64,000 nucleotides of DNA from [Actinomadura] parvosata subsp. kistnae (GCF_900323885.1 NZ_OOHJ01000023.1:248001-312000), one strand, 5' to 3'; counted from the first letter of the stretch, positions 1-8,358 are shown. The notes: generated by a model not told the origin, from the letters alone. Program-made: numbers and translations.

Positions 1-238
1 GGCCGCCTGGCGCGAAACCCCCTTCTTCACGGACGCGGAACGGGCCGCCCTCGCGCTGGCCGAGGCCGCCACCCGCATCCAGGACGGCGCACCGGGCGTG
101 ACGGACGAGATCTGGGACGCCGCCGCCGCCCACTTCTCCGAGGACCAGCTCTCCTCGATCCTGACGGAGGTCGCCCTCACCAACTTCTTCAACCGCATCA
201 ACCGCGCCCTCGGCGAACAGGCCGGCAAAACCTGGTGA
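1..238 (+). CDS. Carboxymuconolactone decarboxylase / AhpD-family protein, C-terminal part
   Basis: Only the last 78 codons are present. The reading frame begins at base 2 and ends in TGA at 236-238; the start lies before the window. The visible segment is an alpha-helical stretch in which FFTDAERAALALAEAATRI is followed by VTDEIWDAAAAHFSEDQ and then a helix with NFFNRINRALGE. This is the usual C-terminal layout of the CMD/AhpD family (small helical proteins, many of them peroxidase-like). The N-terminal part that would carry a CxxC redox motif is outside the window, so catalytic competence cannot be judged. The family assignment is from recall of its pattern and is moderately sure. Confidence 0.7.
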   Translation, partial: AAWRETPFFTDAERAALALAEAATRIQDGAPGVTDEIWDAAAAHFSEDQLSSILTEVALTNFFNRINRALGEQAGKTW

Positions 239-825
239 CCTGCCCCTCCCGGCGCTCGCCCCGGCCACGCCCCGGCCACCCACCCGCCGACCAGTCTCCC
301 GCCCCTGCGCCCAGCGCACTCCACCACCCGCCCGCCGGACAGGCTTCCGCCCCTCGCGCCCAGCGCATTCCGGCACCCGGTCGCCCGACAGGCTCCGGCA
401 CCCGTCCGCTGGGCGTGCTGTCGGCACTCGCCTGCCGACAGCCCGCGGCACCGAACCCGCCGAGGCATTGGGCGGCTCGGCTCTGCCGGGCGCTGCGGCG
501 CTTTGTCCCCCGCTGGTCACGCTGGTCACGCTGGTCGCGCTGTGGCCCCGGCCCGTTGGTTGGGCTGGGGCGGGTGGCCCGCTGGGTGTCCTGAGGTGGC
601 GCGACCGGCGGGAGGTGGCGGCGCGTCGGCCGCATACGCGCGTTGGACGGGCATGGCCGCCCGGCCGTCGCCATGGGGCAGCGGCCCGGATGCGGCGGGG
701 CAGCAGGGCAGGCCACAGGCCACAGACCACAGACCACAGACCACAGACCACAGACCACAGACCACCAGGGCACCAGGCCACTGGGCACGAGGACAGCAGG
801 GCGGAGGCGGTGCGTCGGCGCGGGG
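239..825. other. Non-coding spacer with short tandem repeats
   Basis: I see no convincing gene in these 587 bases; the open frames are compositional. It holds three kinds of repeat. A unit of about 50 bases occurs twice (about 290-322 and 340-371, both containing CGCCCAGCGCA). A 9-base unit CGCTGGTCA/G is repeated three times at 511-537. A 7-base unit CCACAGA is described separately at 713-761. It separates the converging ends of the CMD-family gene and the LacI-type gene. Confidence 0.6.
713..761. repeat. CCACAGA heptanucleotide tandem repeat
   Basis: Six perfect copies of CCACAGA run from 720 to 761, preceded by one CCACAGG at 713-719. The repeat lies just downstream of the LacI-type gene stop, in non-coding DNA. 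There is no spacer structure, so it is a simple microsatellite-like array that may vary in copy number. Confidence 0.9.
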
Positions 826-2487
826 TCAGCGTGCTTCGTCGGGGGCGGGGCCGGTTGACTCGCGCCAGATGACCTGGGTGAGCGGTTCGTCATCCTCGGG
901 GCCTGGCTCGCCGCGCAGCACGCCCAGCAGCCGGGCCAGCACCCGCCGTCCCAGCCGTTCGTGATCGACGCGGACGGTGGTGAGCGAGGGCGGCAGGAAC
1001 GCGCCCACGGGGTTGTCGTCCCAGCCCGTGACGCTCAGGTCGGCGGGCACCCGCAGCCCGCGCTCCCACGCGCCCCGGATCGCCCCCGCCGCCACCAGGT
1101 CGTTGGCGGCGATGACGGCGGTGACACCGCTGCCGGCCGGCAGGTCCAGCACCGCCTGCCGGGCCGCCGCCGCCGACCACCGGCAGTCGATCACCCCGTA
1201 CGACTCCAGCCCCAGCCGGTCGAGCGTGTCGAGGTAGACCTGCCGGCGCTCCCGGGCGGAGGCGTGCGCGTAGTCGCCCGCCAGGTGCAGGAACCTCCGG
1301 TGCCCGTACGCGGCCAGCCCCTCGACGATCTCGGCCATGTGGGAGGCGTCGGCGAGCTCCCCGACCCCGCGCATGCGGTCGTCGTAGTCGGGCGACACGA
1401 CGACCGGCACGCTGCCCGGCCGCTGCGTGGGAAGCGACATCCGCGTCAGCGACACGATCCCCTCGAACAACCCGGAGTCGGACAGCTCAAGCGCCCGCTG
1501 CGCCCACGTCTGCGGGGAGCCGCCGAGCGTCACGACCTCGACCACGTACCCCGCCTCGTGGGCCGCCGTGGTGGCACCGGCTAGCAGCTCCAGCGCACTG
1601 ACGGCGGTGCCGGCGGGCAGGAGCATCGCCAGCCGCCCGGTGCGGCGGTTGCGCATGGCGCGGGCGACGAGGTTGGGCCGGTAGTCGAGCTGCTCGATCG
1701 CCGTCTTGATGCGCTCGCTGGTCTCCGCCTTCATCCCCGCGCCCCCGAACTTGAGGTACCGCGACACGGTCTGATGCGACACCCCGGCAAGCCTCGCCAC
1801 CTCCATGATGGTCGGCCGCTTCGCCACCACGCCCCCCACAACGCCCGCCCACTCCACCGCCCACTCCACCGCCGACCCCTCCGCATCGTCCGCCCGCATG
1901 GAAGCCGTGTCGTCCCCGGTGGCCGCCCTCTTCGAGCCCGCGTCGTCCCTGGTGTCCGCCCGCTTCGCGGCCGCGCTGTCTGCGCTCTCTGCGCTGTCCG
2001 GCCGCTTCGGGGTCGCGCTGTCTGCGCTGTCCGGCCGCTTGGGGGTCGCCTGCTCCATGGTGGCCACTCGCTTCGTGGGCGCGTCGGCGCTGACCGCCCG
2101 CTTCGTGGGCGCGTCGTCGGCGCTGACCGCTCGCTTCGACGCTGCGTCGTCCCTGATGGCCGCGCGCTTCGTGGTCGCGTCGTCCCTGGTGGCCGCGTGC
2201 TCCGTGCTCGCGTCGTCCCTGGTGGCCGCGCGCTTCGTGGGCGCGTCGGCCGCGATGGCCGCTCGCTTCGAGGCTGCGTCACCCCTGGTGGCCGCGCGCT
2301 CAGTGGTCGCGTCGCTCGCGATGGCCGCTCGCTTCGAGGCGGCGCCGTCCTTGACGGCCGATCGCCTCGTGGTCGTGCTCTCTGTGGGGGTCGGCCGCTT
2401 CGCTGCCGCGCCTTCCTCGGCGACCGCCCGTTTCGACGCCCGGCCCTTCTTGATGGTCGGTCGCTGCATGGCCGCGCCCTCACTCAC
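826..2487 (-). CDS. LacI-family transcriptional regulator with repetitive N-terminal extension
   Basis: The C-terminal 330 residues are a standard LacI/GalR repressor. The helix-turn-helix has the pattern IMEVARLAGVSHQTVSRYL around residues 227-245, followed by a periplasmic-binding-protein-like ligand domain. Upstream in the same frame are about 215 residues of low-complexity repeats with the core DDAxxKRA. The ATG at 2487 includes this extension. A GTG at 1827 directly before AKRPTIMEV, preceded by a G6 run, would give a normal-length 333-residue repressor, so the true start is open. The gene is divergent from the oxidoreductase at 2688 and shares a spacer with two palindromic operators, so it most likely represses that gene and itself. 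The ligand is unknown, probably a sugar or sugar derivative. Confidence 0.85.
   Translation of the reverse strand: MSEGAAMQRPTIKKGRASKRAVAEEGAAAKRPTPTESTTTRRSAVKDGAASKRAAIASDATTERAATRGDAASKRAAIAADAPTKRAATRDDASTEHAATRDDATTKRAAIRDDAASKRAVSADDAPTKRAVSADAPTKRVATMEQATPKRPDSADSATPKRPDSAESADSAAAKRADTRDDAGSKRAATGDDTASMRADDAEGSAVEWAVEWAGVVGGVVAKRPTIMEVARLAGVSHQTVSRYLKFGGAGMKAETSERIKTAIEQLDYRPNLVARAMRNRRTGRLAMLLPAGTAVSALELLAGATTAAHEAGYVVEVVTLGGSPQTWAQRALELSDSGLFEGIVSLTRMSLPTQRPGSVPVVVSPDYDDRMRGVGELADASHMAEIVEGLAAYGHRRFLHLAGDYAHASARERRQVYLDTLDRLGLESYGVIDCRWSAAAARQAVLDLPAGSGVTAVIAANDLVAAGAIRGAWERGLRVPADLSVTGWDDNPVGAFLPPSLTTVRVDHERLGRRVLARLLGVLRGEPGPEDDEPLTQVIWRESTGPAPDEAR
1888..2439 (-). repeat. Degenerate 33-39 bp tandem repeat in the LacI-gene 5' part
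   Basis: On the minus strand this stretch encodes around 15 imperfect units of 10-13 residues, typified by DDAASKRAAI, DDAPTKRAV and DSATPKRP. The encoded protein is rich in Ala, Asp, Lys/Arg and Ser/Thr, resembling disordered histone-H1-like tails. Period and residue pattern are conserved in the LacI frame, which argues for translation. The opposite strand is also open here, as expected from such composition. Confidence 0.75.
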
Positions 2488-2570
2488 CCGGTACTCCTCG
2501 CTCGGCCGTGGTCCGCCCGTCCGGTACGCAGCTTCAGGGTATCGGTGGCGGGAGACGTCTTCGCCGTTGG

Positions 2571-2596
2571 GGATGAACGTTCACTATGAAGCGTTC
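2571..2596. promoter_or_regulatory. LacI-type operator O1
   Basis: Contains the perfect palindrome TGAACGTTCA (2574-2583), followed by an outer CGTTC at 2592-2596 that pairs with GAACG at 2575-2579. A 26-base near-copy lies at 2639-2664. It sits upstream of the predicted -35 of the oxidoreductase gene. The CG-centred palindrome is typical of LacI-family sites. Confidence 0.75.
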
Positions 2597-2605
2597 CCAC
2601 CCTTC

Positions 2606-2634
2606 TTGACCTCCAGATGGCGGGTCACTAGCGT
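2606..2634 (+). promoter_or_regulatory. Predicted promoter of the oxidoreductase gene
   Basis: TTGACC at 2606-2611 and TAGCGT at 2629-2634 are separated by 17 bases, fitting a housekeeping sigma promoter. It is bracketed by the two operator copies, so a repressor bound to both could loop or block initiation. Prediction from sequence only. Confidence 0.5.
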
Positions 2635-2638
2635 GCGT

Positions 2639-2664
2639 GGATGAACGTTCACTTTAAGCCGTTC
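2639..2664. promoter_or_regulatory. LacI-type operator O2
   Basis: Second copy of the 26-base operator, with the same TGAACGTTCA palindrome at 2642-2651 and outer CGTTC at 2660-2664. Its centre is 68 bases from that of O1. It lies just after the predicted -10, over the expected transcription start, a classic repression position. Confidence 0.75.
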
Positions 2665-2687
2665 AGGCAACACCGAGAAGGACCCCC

Positions 2688-4139
2688 GTGACCCACCCCG
2701 TGGATCAGAACCCCACCGCCCCCGCCCCCGCCTCCCACATCAGCACCGAGCCGGGCGCCGGCGTGGTGCCGCAGTTCGCCGCCCCGCCGCCGTCGCGCGC
2801 CCGCCGCCGCTACGCCGTGGCCGGCACCGGGCACCGGGCCGGCATGTACGTCGCCGCGCTGACCGGCGACCACGCCGACGTGGGCGAGCTCGTCGCCTGG
2901 CTGGACCCGAACCCGGCCCGCATCGACTACTACGACGCCCAGGTGGGCGCCGCGCTGGGCCTCGACGGCCCGGCCGGGCTGCCGCGATACGTCCCGGGCG
3001 AGTTGGCGAAGATGGTCGCCGAGCAGCGCGTGGACGTCGTGATCGTCACCAGCCTCGACCGTACCCACGCCGAGCTGGTCGACGAGGCGCTGCGGGCCGG
3101 CGCGGACGTCGTCGTGGAGAAGCCGCTGACCATCGACGCCGACGGCTGCAGGCGCATCACCAAGGCCGTCGCCGACACCGGCCGCGACGTCGTCATGACC
3201 TTCAACTACCGGTACGCCCCCCGCAACTCCACGCTGCGCCAGGTCATCGCGTCGGGCGCGATCGGCGAGGTCACCAGCGTGCACTTCGAGTGGGCCCTCG
3301 ACACCGTCCACGGCGCCGACTACTTCCGCCGCTGGCACCGCGACAAGGCCAACTCCGGCGGCCTGCTCATCCACAAGGCCAGCCACCACTTCGACCTCGT
3401 CAACTGGTGGCTCGCCGACACCCCCGCCAAGGTGTACGCGTCCGGCGCGCTGCGCTTCTACGGCGACCGGAACGCCGCCGCGCGCGGCATGGGCGAGCGG
3501 CCCGAGCGCGGCACCGGCACCCACGGCGACCCGTTCTCCCTGGACCTGCGCGCCGACCCCCGCCTGGACGCCCTCTACCTCCAGGCCGAGCAGCACGACG
3601 GCTACCGCCGCGACCAGGACCCGTTCGCGCCCGGCGTCACGATCGAGGACAACATGGCCGTCCTCGTCAACTACCGCAGGGGCGCCCGGCTCAGCTACTC
3701 GCTCAACGCGCACAGCCCCTGGGAGGGCTACCGCGTCACCGTCAACGGCACCGCCGGCCGGGCCGAGCTGGAGGTCGTCGAACGCGGCTTCATCGAGCTC
3801 GACGCCGACGGCAACGCCGTCCTCGACCCCTCCGCCACCCCGCTCGGAGCGCACGACCCGCTGCGTCCCGAGGGCGAGCGGCTCGTCGTCCAGCGGCACT
3901 GGCAGCGTCCCGAGGAGGTGCCGATCCCCGCCGGGATCGGCGGCCACGGCGGCGGCGACGCCATCCTTCTCATGGACGTCTTCCGCCGCGACCTCCGCAT
4001 CGGCGACGACCCCCTCGGCCGCGCCGCCGACTACCGCGACGGCCTGCGCGCCGTCGCCGTCGGCATCGCCGCCAACGAGTCCCTTCTGACCGGCCACCCC
4101 GTGACCGTCGACGACCTCGACCTCGGCACCGACCTCTGA
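2688..4139 (+). CDS. Gfo/Idh/MocA-family NAD(P)-dependent oxidoreductase
   Basis: A 483-residue protein. A poorly conserved N-terminal 35 residues precede a Rossmann fold (GTGHRAGMYVAAL, near residue 45). The hallmark EKP of Gfo/Idh/MocA enzymes is at residues 144-146, and a C-terminal alpha/beta substrate domain follows. These enzymes oxidise or reduce sugars and cyclitols with a nicotinamide cofactor in the cytoplasm. The GTG start at 2688 is preceded by GAGAAGGA at a good distance. The divergent LacI-type gene and the twin operators in the spacer suggest substrate-induced expression. The substrate cannot be read from sequence; inositol-like or glycoside-derived sugars are candidates. At 483 residues it is longer than the usual 330-400. 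Confidence 0.85.
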   Translation: MTHPVDQNPTAPAPASHISTEPGAGVVPQFAAPPPSRARRRYAVAGTGHRAGMYVAALTGDHADVGELVAWLDPNPARIDYYDAQVGAALGLDGPAGLPRYVPGELAKMVAEQRVDVVIVTSLDRTHAELVDEALRAGADVVVEKPLTIDADGCRRITKAVADTGRDVVMTFNYRYAPRNSTLRQVIASGAIGEVTSVHFEWALDTVHGADYFRRWHRDKANSGGLLIHKASHHFDLVNWWLADTPAKVYASGALRFYGDRNAAARGMGERPERGTGTHGDPFSLDLRADPRLDALYLQAEQHDGYRRDQDPFAPGVTIEDNMAVLVNYRRGARLSYSLNAHSPWEGYRVTVNGTAGRAELEVVERGFIELDADGNAVLDPSATPLGAHDPLRPEGERLVVQRHWQRPEEVPIPAGIGGHGGGDAILLMDVFRRDLRIGDDPLGRAADYRDGLRAVAVGIAANESLLTGHPVTVDDLDLGTDL

Positions 4140-4464
4140 CCCCACCCACCCCCATCGCCGCCGCCCCGCCGCCCACGCCGTTGCCGGGCTCGGGCAGTAC
4201 GTGCCGGGTTTGAGCACGGGTCGGGCACGGCTCCGCGCCGGCTCGGGCGGTACGGGCAGTGCCGGGCTTGGGCAGGAGGACCGCCGTGACGAGGACGGGC
4301 GTCGCGTTCGCCAAGCGGCATCCGGGCCAGGCCGTGCTGTGGGCGGGTCGTGTGGCGTGCGGACCCGGGCGTCCAGCCCGTGGAGTGGGGCGTGCGCGCG
4401 GGCTGTGCGGCGTGCGGGCCGTGGCCTGGGGGATGGGCGGGCCGGACGGCGGGTGGGTGGGGCG
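4140..4464. other. Intergenic region between convergent genes, no gene seen
   Basis: The 325 bases between the oxidoreductase stop and the GNAT stop hold no plausible coding region. The first part carries imperfect repeats around GGGCAGTACG, GGGCGGTACG and GCCGGGCTTGGGC (about 4188-4275). No clear U-tailed terminator is visible. The region is G-rich on the plus strand. Confidence 0.5.
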
Positions 4465-5013
4465 TCAGTCGAGGACGCGGGTGAAGCGGACGGCCTCCTC
4501 GCCGTACCCCATCGCGGTGTAGAAGCGGCGGGCGGTCGTGTTGCCCGCCGCCGTCTCCAGCGTGAGGTGGCGCACGCCCTGCCCGCGCGCCCAGTCCTCC
4601 GCCGCGCTCAGGAGCCGCCGCCCCAACCCCATGCGTACGGCGTGCGGGGCCACGGCGAGCTCGCCGACGTAGGCCTCCGTCGGGCCGGTGAAGTGGCGGT
4701 GCGTGTTGACGGAGACGACGCCGACGACTTCGCCGCCGGAGGCCTCGCCGTCAGAGATCTCTCCGCCAGAGAACTTGCCGTCGCGGGGCTGAGCGCCGGT
4801 GACGGCCACGAACACGGCGCCCGGCTGCCGCTGCTCGGGGACGAAGTAGCCCGCGAGCCACTGCCGGGCCGCCTCCACGACGGCCTCGGGGCCGCGCCAC
4901 TCCGCCACCCCGCCGGCGAGCCGGGAGACGAGCCGCATGACGGTGTCCCGGTCCTCGGGCCGGGCGGGACGGACCTGGACATTTGGGTGCTCGATGGTCA
5001 TGGCCTGAAGCAT
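4465..5013 (-). CDS. GNAT-family N-acetyltransferase
   Basis: About 178-182 residues. The acetyl-CoA-binding core is visible: YVGELAVAPHAVRMGLGRRLL (motif A, R/QxxGxG/A type) and the closing NTTARRFYTAMGYGEEA. It would transfer an acetyl group from acetyl-CoA to an unidentified amine. A short Gly/Glu-rich insert (SGGE/SDGE/SGGE) sits between beta strands in the middle. The ATG at 5013 is 10 bases after the gntR stop and has weak Shine-Dalgarno GAGCTGG; the ATG at 5001 is an alternative. It is the last gene of the mqo-gntR-GNAT set, so probably co-regulated with malate oxidation, though a functional link is not evident. Confidence 0.8.
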   Translation of the reverse strand: MLQAMTIEHPNVQVRPARPEDRDTVMRLVSRLAGGVAEWRGPEAVVEAARQWLAGYFVPEQRQPGAVFVAVTGAQPRDGKFSGGEISDGEASGGEVVGVVSVNTHRHFTGPTEAYVGELAVAPHAVRMGLGRRLLSAAEDWARGQGVRHLTLETAAGNTTARRFYTAMGYGEEAVRFTRVLD

Positions 5014-5023
5014 GCCAGCTCGA

Positions 5024-5785
5024 TCAGCCCTGCAACCGGGCGATGGACGCGTCGAGGTGGGTGCGCATGGCGGCCGCCGCGCCCAGGGCGTCCCCTGCGG
5101 CGATGGCGTCGCGGATGCGGCGGTGCTCGCCGAGCACCTGGTCGAGGTGGGCGGGGTCGGGGTCGGGGCCGGCGTACGGGCGGGTGATGGCGCCGGGGCC
5201 GAGCGTGTCGAGGAGGTCGAGGTAGAAGCGGTTGGCGGTGGCGGCGGCGATGGCGCGGTGGAAGGCGAAGTCGGCCTCGACGGCGTCGCTGGCGCCGCCC
5301 CTGACGGTGGCCGTGCGGCGGAGTGCGGCGTCGATGGCGGCGAGCGCGGCGGGCGTGTGGCGGGTGGCGGTGAGGGCGGCGGCCTCCACCTCGATGCCGC
5401 GCCGCAGCTCCAGGAGATGCAGCCGGTCCTGCCGGTTGCGGACCGTGCCGAGCGAGTGCGTGAAGTCCTGCGCCGCCGGCCTGGCCAGGACGGAGGTGCC
5501 GCGCCCGCGCCGCGTCTCGACCAGCCCGGCCGCGCGCAGCCGCGAGATGGCCTCGCGTACGACGGTGCGGCTGACGTCGAACCGGACGGCCAGCTCCCCT
5601 TCGGACGGCAGCAACTCCCCGGGCTGCCACTCACCGCTCCCGATGCCGCGCCGCAGCTCGCCCTCCACCCGATCCGCGAGACTCGCCCCATGACCGGCCG
5701 GGCTCGCGCCTTGCCGGGCCGGGCTGTCGCCGTCGGCGCGGCTCGGGGTGCGATCGGTGCGGCTCGTGCCGTGGTCGTCAGCCAT
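5024..5785 (-). CDS. GntR/FadR-family transcriptional regulator
   Basis: 253 residues. A winged helix-turn-helix (LPSEGELAVRFDVSRTVVREAISRLRAAGLVETRRGRGTSV split around residues 65-110) is followed by an all-helical FCD effector domain, the layout of the FadR subfamily. Such regulators usually bind small organic acids and release DNA. The start overlaps the 3' end of mqo by 8 bases, so the two are translationally linked. The mqo promoter carries two TGT-N3-ACA sites of FadR-type geometry (7267-7303), making autoregulation of the operon likely. The effector may be a dicarboxylate or related acid; this is inference from the neighbour. The first about 40 residues are a charged non-conserved leader. 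Confidence 0.88.
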   Translation of the reverse strand: MADDHGTSRTDRTPSRADGDSPARQGASPAGHGASLADRVEGELRRGIGSGEWQPGELLPSEGELAVRFDVSRTVVREAISRLRAAGLVETRRGRGTSVLARPAAQDFTHSLGTVRNRQDRLHLLELRRGIEVEAAALTATRHTPAALAAIDAALRRTATVRGGASDAVEADFAFHRAIAAATANRFYLDLLDTLGPGAITRPYAGPDPDPAHLDQVLGEHRRIRDAIAAGDALGAAAAMRTHLDASIARLQG

Positions 5786-7250
5786 GGTCCGCCCCCAGGC
5801 CCAGGGCTTCGGTGGTGCGCGAAGTGATGGCGCGGAGCAGGTCAGGGTGGTTCGCCAGGGGGAGGCCGTAGGAGGGGAGGAGGTCGCGGAGGGCGGGCCG
5901 CCAGTCCCGTACGTGGTCGGGGAAGGCGCGTTCGAGCACGTCCAGCATGATCGCCACCGAGGCGGACGCGCCCGGGGAGGCGCCGAGCAGGGCGGCGAGG
6001 CCGCCGTGGGCGGAGGTGACGACCTCGGTGCCGAACCCGGCGATCGACCCCCTCCCGTTCACCCGCTTGACGACCTGCACCCGCTGCCCGGCGGTGACGA
6101 GCTCCCAGTCGCGCGCCCGCGCGTCCGGGGCGAACCGGCGCAGCGCCCGCAGCCGGCCGCCGGGCGTCAGGGCGAGCTGGCCGACGAGGTAGCGCAGGAG
6201 GTCGTGGTGGTGGCGGGCGGCGCCGAGGAGGGTGCCGGCGTTGCGCGGGGTGATCGAGCGCGGCAGGTCGGACAGCCGGCCGCGCTTGAGGAAGCGCGGG
6301 GAGAAGGCGGCGAACGGGCCGAACATGAGGTAGGTGCGGCCGTCGACGACGCGGGTGTCGAGGTGCGGCACCGACAGCGGCGGCGCCCCGCGCTCGGCGT
6401 GGCTGTAGACCTTGGCGTGGTGGCGGGCCAGCAGCTCGGGGTTGTCGGTGCGCAGGAACCGGCCGCTGATGGGGAAGCCGCCGTAGTCGCGGATCTCGGG
6501 CACGTTCGCGCTCTGGAGCAGCGGCAGTGTCCCGCCGCCGGCGCCGAGGAACACGAACGGGGCGCGGACGGCGTGCTCGCGGGCGCCGTGCAGGTCGCGT
6601 ACCCGCAGCAGCCAGGATCGCCCGTCGCGGCGCAGCGCCCGCACCTCGTGCCCGGTGCGCACCTCCACGGCCATGGCGGCGAACAGCCGCCGCGTGAGCA
6701 CCCCGTAGTCGACGTCGGTGCCGCCGCGGGTGCGGCAGACGGCCATCGGCGCGCGCTCCGAGGAGGAGCGGCCGGCGAACATGAGGGGGAGCCACCGCGC
6801 CATGACGTCCCGGTCGGTGGTCAGCTCCATGCCCTCGAACAGCGGGTGATCGCGCAACGCCGCGTACCGCAGCCGCAGGTGCGCGACGCCGGCGGCGCCG
6901 TGGGCGAAGGAGTAGTGGGGGACCGGCCGGATGAAGCCGGCGGGGTCGCCGAGCGTGCCCTCCTCGACCAGCCGCGCCCAGAGCTGCCGGGACAGCTGGA
7001 ACTGCTCGCCGACCGCGACCGCGCCGCTCACGTCGATCGAGCCGGCGCCGGTCAGGGGCGTGTAGTTGAACTCGCAGAGCCCGGCGTGGCCGGTGCCCGC
7101 GTTGTTCCAGGGGGACGAGCTCTCCAGGCCGAGGCCGTCCAGCCGGTCGAGCACGAGGATCGACCAGTCGGGCCGCACCCGGCGCAGCAGCACGCCGAGG
7201 GTGGCGCTCATGATGCCGCCACCCACCAGCACCACGTCGTAGCCGCTCAC
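5778..7250 (-). CDS. mqo: Malate:quinone oxidoreductase
   Basis: A 490-residue FAD enzyme of the Mqo family. It oxidises L-malate to oxaloacetate and passes electrons to menaquinone at the inner face of the membrane, an NAD-independent TCA step. The N-terminus has the FAD-binding DVVLVGGGIMSATLG motif. Further family signatures are ESSSPWNNAGTGHAGLCEFNYT and the C-terminal GFGTEVV and LLGASPGASASVAIM segments. The GTG start at 7250 is chosen because AGGAGGAG lies 6 bases upstream and the FAD motif begins five residues later. It is the first gene of an operon with gntR and a GNAT gene, with a double GntR-type operator directly upstream. Confidence 0.95.
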   Translation of the reverse strand: MSGYDVVLVGGGIMSATLGVLLRRVRPDWSILVLDRLDGLGLESSSPWNNAGTGHAGLCEFNYTPLTGAGSIDVSGAVAVGEQFQLSRQLWARLVEEGTLGDPAGFIRPVPHYSFAHGAAGVAHLRLRYAALRDHPLFEGMELTTDRDVMARWLPLMFAGRSSSERAPMAVCRTRGGTDVDYGVLTRRLFAAMAVEVRTGHEVRALRRDGRSWLLRVRDLHGAREHAVRAPFVFLGAGGGTLPLLQSANVPEIRDYGGFPISGRFLRTDNPELLARHHAKVYSHAERGAPPLSVPHLDTRVVDGRTYLMFGPFAAFSPRFLKRGRLSDLPRSITPRNAGTLLGAARHHHDLLRYLVGQLALTPGGRLRALRRFAPDARARDWELVTAGQRVQVVKRVNGRGSIAGFGTEVVTSAHGGLAALLGASPGASASVAIMLDVLERAFPDHVRDWRPALRDLLPSYGLPLANHPDLLRAITSRTTEALGLGADHG

Positions 7251-7266
7251 CTGATCTCCTCCTAGC

Positions 7267-7303
7267 GACCTGTCATACAAGAGACACTCCTGTATAACAG
7301 GTC
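7267..7303 (-). promoter_or_regulatory. Double GntR-type operator at the mqo promoter
   Basis: Two 13-base arms, GACCTGTCATACA (7267-7279) and TGTATAACAGGTC (7291-7303), form a 12/13 inverted repeat with an 11-base spacer. Each arm also contains a small TGT-N3-ACA palindrome (7271-7279 and 7291-7299), the pattern bound by FadR-type GntR proteins. The two centres are 20 bases apart, about two helical turns. The site lies 17 bases upstream of the mqo start codon, so a bound GntR dimer pair would block transcription of mqo-gntR. Confidence 0.75.
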
Positions 7304-7312
7304 GCGGAGGGT

Positions 7313-8323
7313 TCAGGCGGTGCTGCAGGAGACCGAGGGCCAGGTCCAGACGCCGTTGTGCTGGATGGTGAAGCCGAAGGTGTTGCCGCTGCCGTTCGGC
7401 CGCATCGTCATGACGTAGCCGCTGGAGTCCCACGACGGGGTGCCGTTCCAGGTCGCGATGACCTTCTGCGGCCGGTTCAGGGTGACCGTGACGACCCAGG
7501 AGCTCGTGCCCGAGACCGTCACCGACAGGTTGAAGCGATCGCTCCACTGCTGGCCCTGTGAGATGGTCGCGGTGCAGGTCCCGCCGCCGGGCGGCGGGGA
7601 GGTCGGCGGGTTCGAGCCGCCGTCGGGGGCGACGGCCCGGCCGGTGGCGGGGGAGATCATCCCGGCGCACAGGTTGCGGCTGCGCAGGTTCGCGGCGATC
7701 TGCGGGATGGCGGCCAGCGTCGTGGCGTACTGGTCGTGCATGAGGATGACCTGGCCGTTCTGCAGCCGGCCCGCCGCCTGGACGATCTGCGCGGTGCTCG
7801 CGCCGTTCCAGTCCTGCGAGTCGACGTCCCAGATCACCTCGGTCAGGCCGAGCTGCTGCTCCACCGACCGCAAGGTGCCGTTCGTCTCCCCGTACGGCGG
7901 GCGGAACAGCTTCGGCGCCGTGCCCGTGACCTGCTGGATGACCTGCTGGGTGCGCTGCAGCTCCGACAGCATCTGCGAGCTGCCGAGCTGCGTCAGGTGC
8001 GGGTGCGACCAGCTGTGGTTGCCGATCCACATGCCCGCGTCCCGCTGCGCCCTGACCAGGCCCTGGTTGTTCTGGGCGTTCTGCCCGATGTTGAACATCG
8101 TGGCGCGCAGGCCGTTCGAGGTCAGGGCGTTGAGGAGGTTGGCGGTGTTGCCGGCGTTCGGGCCGTCGTCGAACGTCAGCCCGACGTACCCGGCGCTGCA
8201 GTCGGCGGCGGCGCGCTGGCGGTCGGCGGCCAGGGCCGAGGTGGCGGTGACGGCCAGGCAGAGGGCGAGGAGGGCGCCCAGGAGCCCGGCGGCCAAGGCT
8301 GAACCGCGTTTCCGATCGATCAT
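7313..8323 (-). CDS. Secreted polysaccharide deacetylase (CE4) with C-terminal CBM2
   Basis: 336 residues. A Sec signal peptide ([10 protein letters not shown] then a hydrophobic run ending ...ATSALAAD near residue 33) leads into a NodB/CE4 domain. The metal ligands and catalytic motifs are present: TFDDGP (D52, D53), HSWSH (H103, H107), RPPYGE (141-146), DVDSQDW and LMHD (196-197). A Pro/Gly-rich linker near 220-238 connects to a family 2 carbohydrate-binding module with its typical Trp residues and terminal Cys. This layout matches actinomycete acetylxylan esterases and chitin deacetylases. The promoter has CGAAA/TTTCG elements like those reported upstream of xylanase genes, favouring acetylxylan as substrate. 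Confidence 0.9.
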   Translation of the reverse strand: MIDRKRGSALAAGLLGALLALCLAVTATSALAADRQRAAADCSAGYVGLTFDDGPNAGNTANLLNALTSNGLRATMFNIGQNAQNNQGLVRAQRDAGMWIGNHSWSHPHLTQLGSSQMLSELQRTQQVIQQVTGTAPKLFRPPYGETNGTLRSVEQQLGLTEVIWDVDSQDWNGASTAQIVQAAGRLQNGQVILMHDQYATTLAAIPQIAANLRSRNLCAGMISPATGRAVAPDGGSNPPTSPPPGGGTCTATISQGQQWSDRFNLSVTVSGTSSWVVTVTLNRPQKVIATWNGTPSWDSSGYVMTMRPNGSGNTFGFTIQHNGVWTWPSVSCSTA

Positions 8324-8358
8324 CGCTGATCCCTTGATCGTGGGGGTGGCTTGCGGAC

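Noticed and set aside
713-761. CCACAGA repeats as a CRISPR array
   Set aside because: Units are 7 bases and contiguous with no spacers, and no cas genes are present.
2649-4217. 522-codon open frame opposite the Gfo/Idh/MocA gene
   Set aside because: Composition shadow of a high-GC gene: Val/Gly/Ala-rich with no domain pattern, while the plus strand has clear motifs and a ribosome site.
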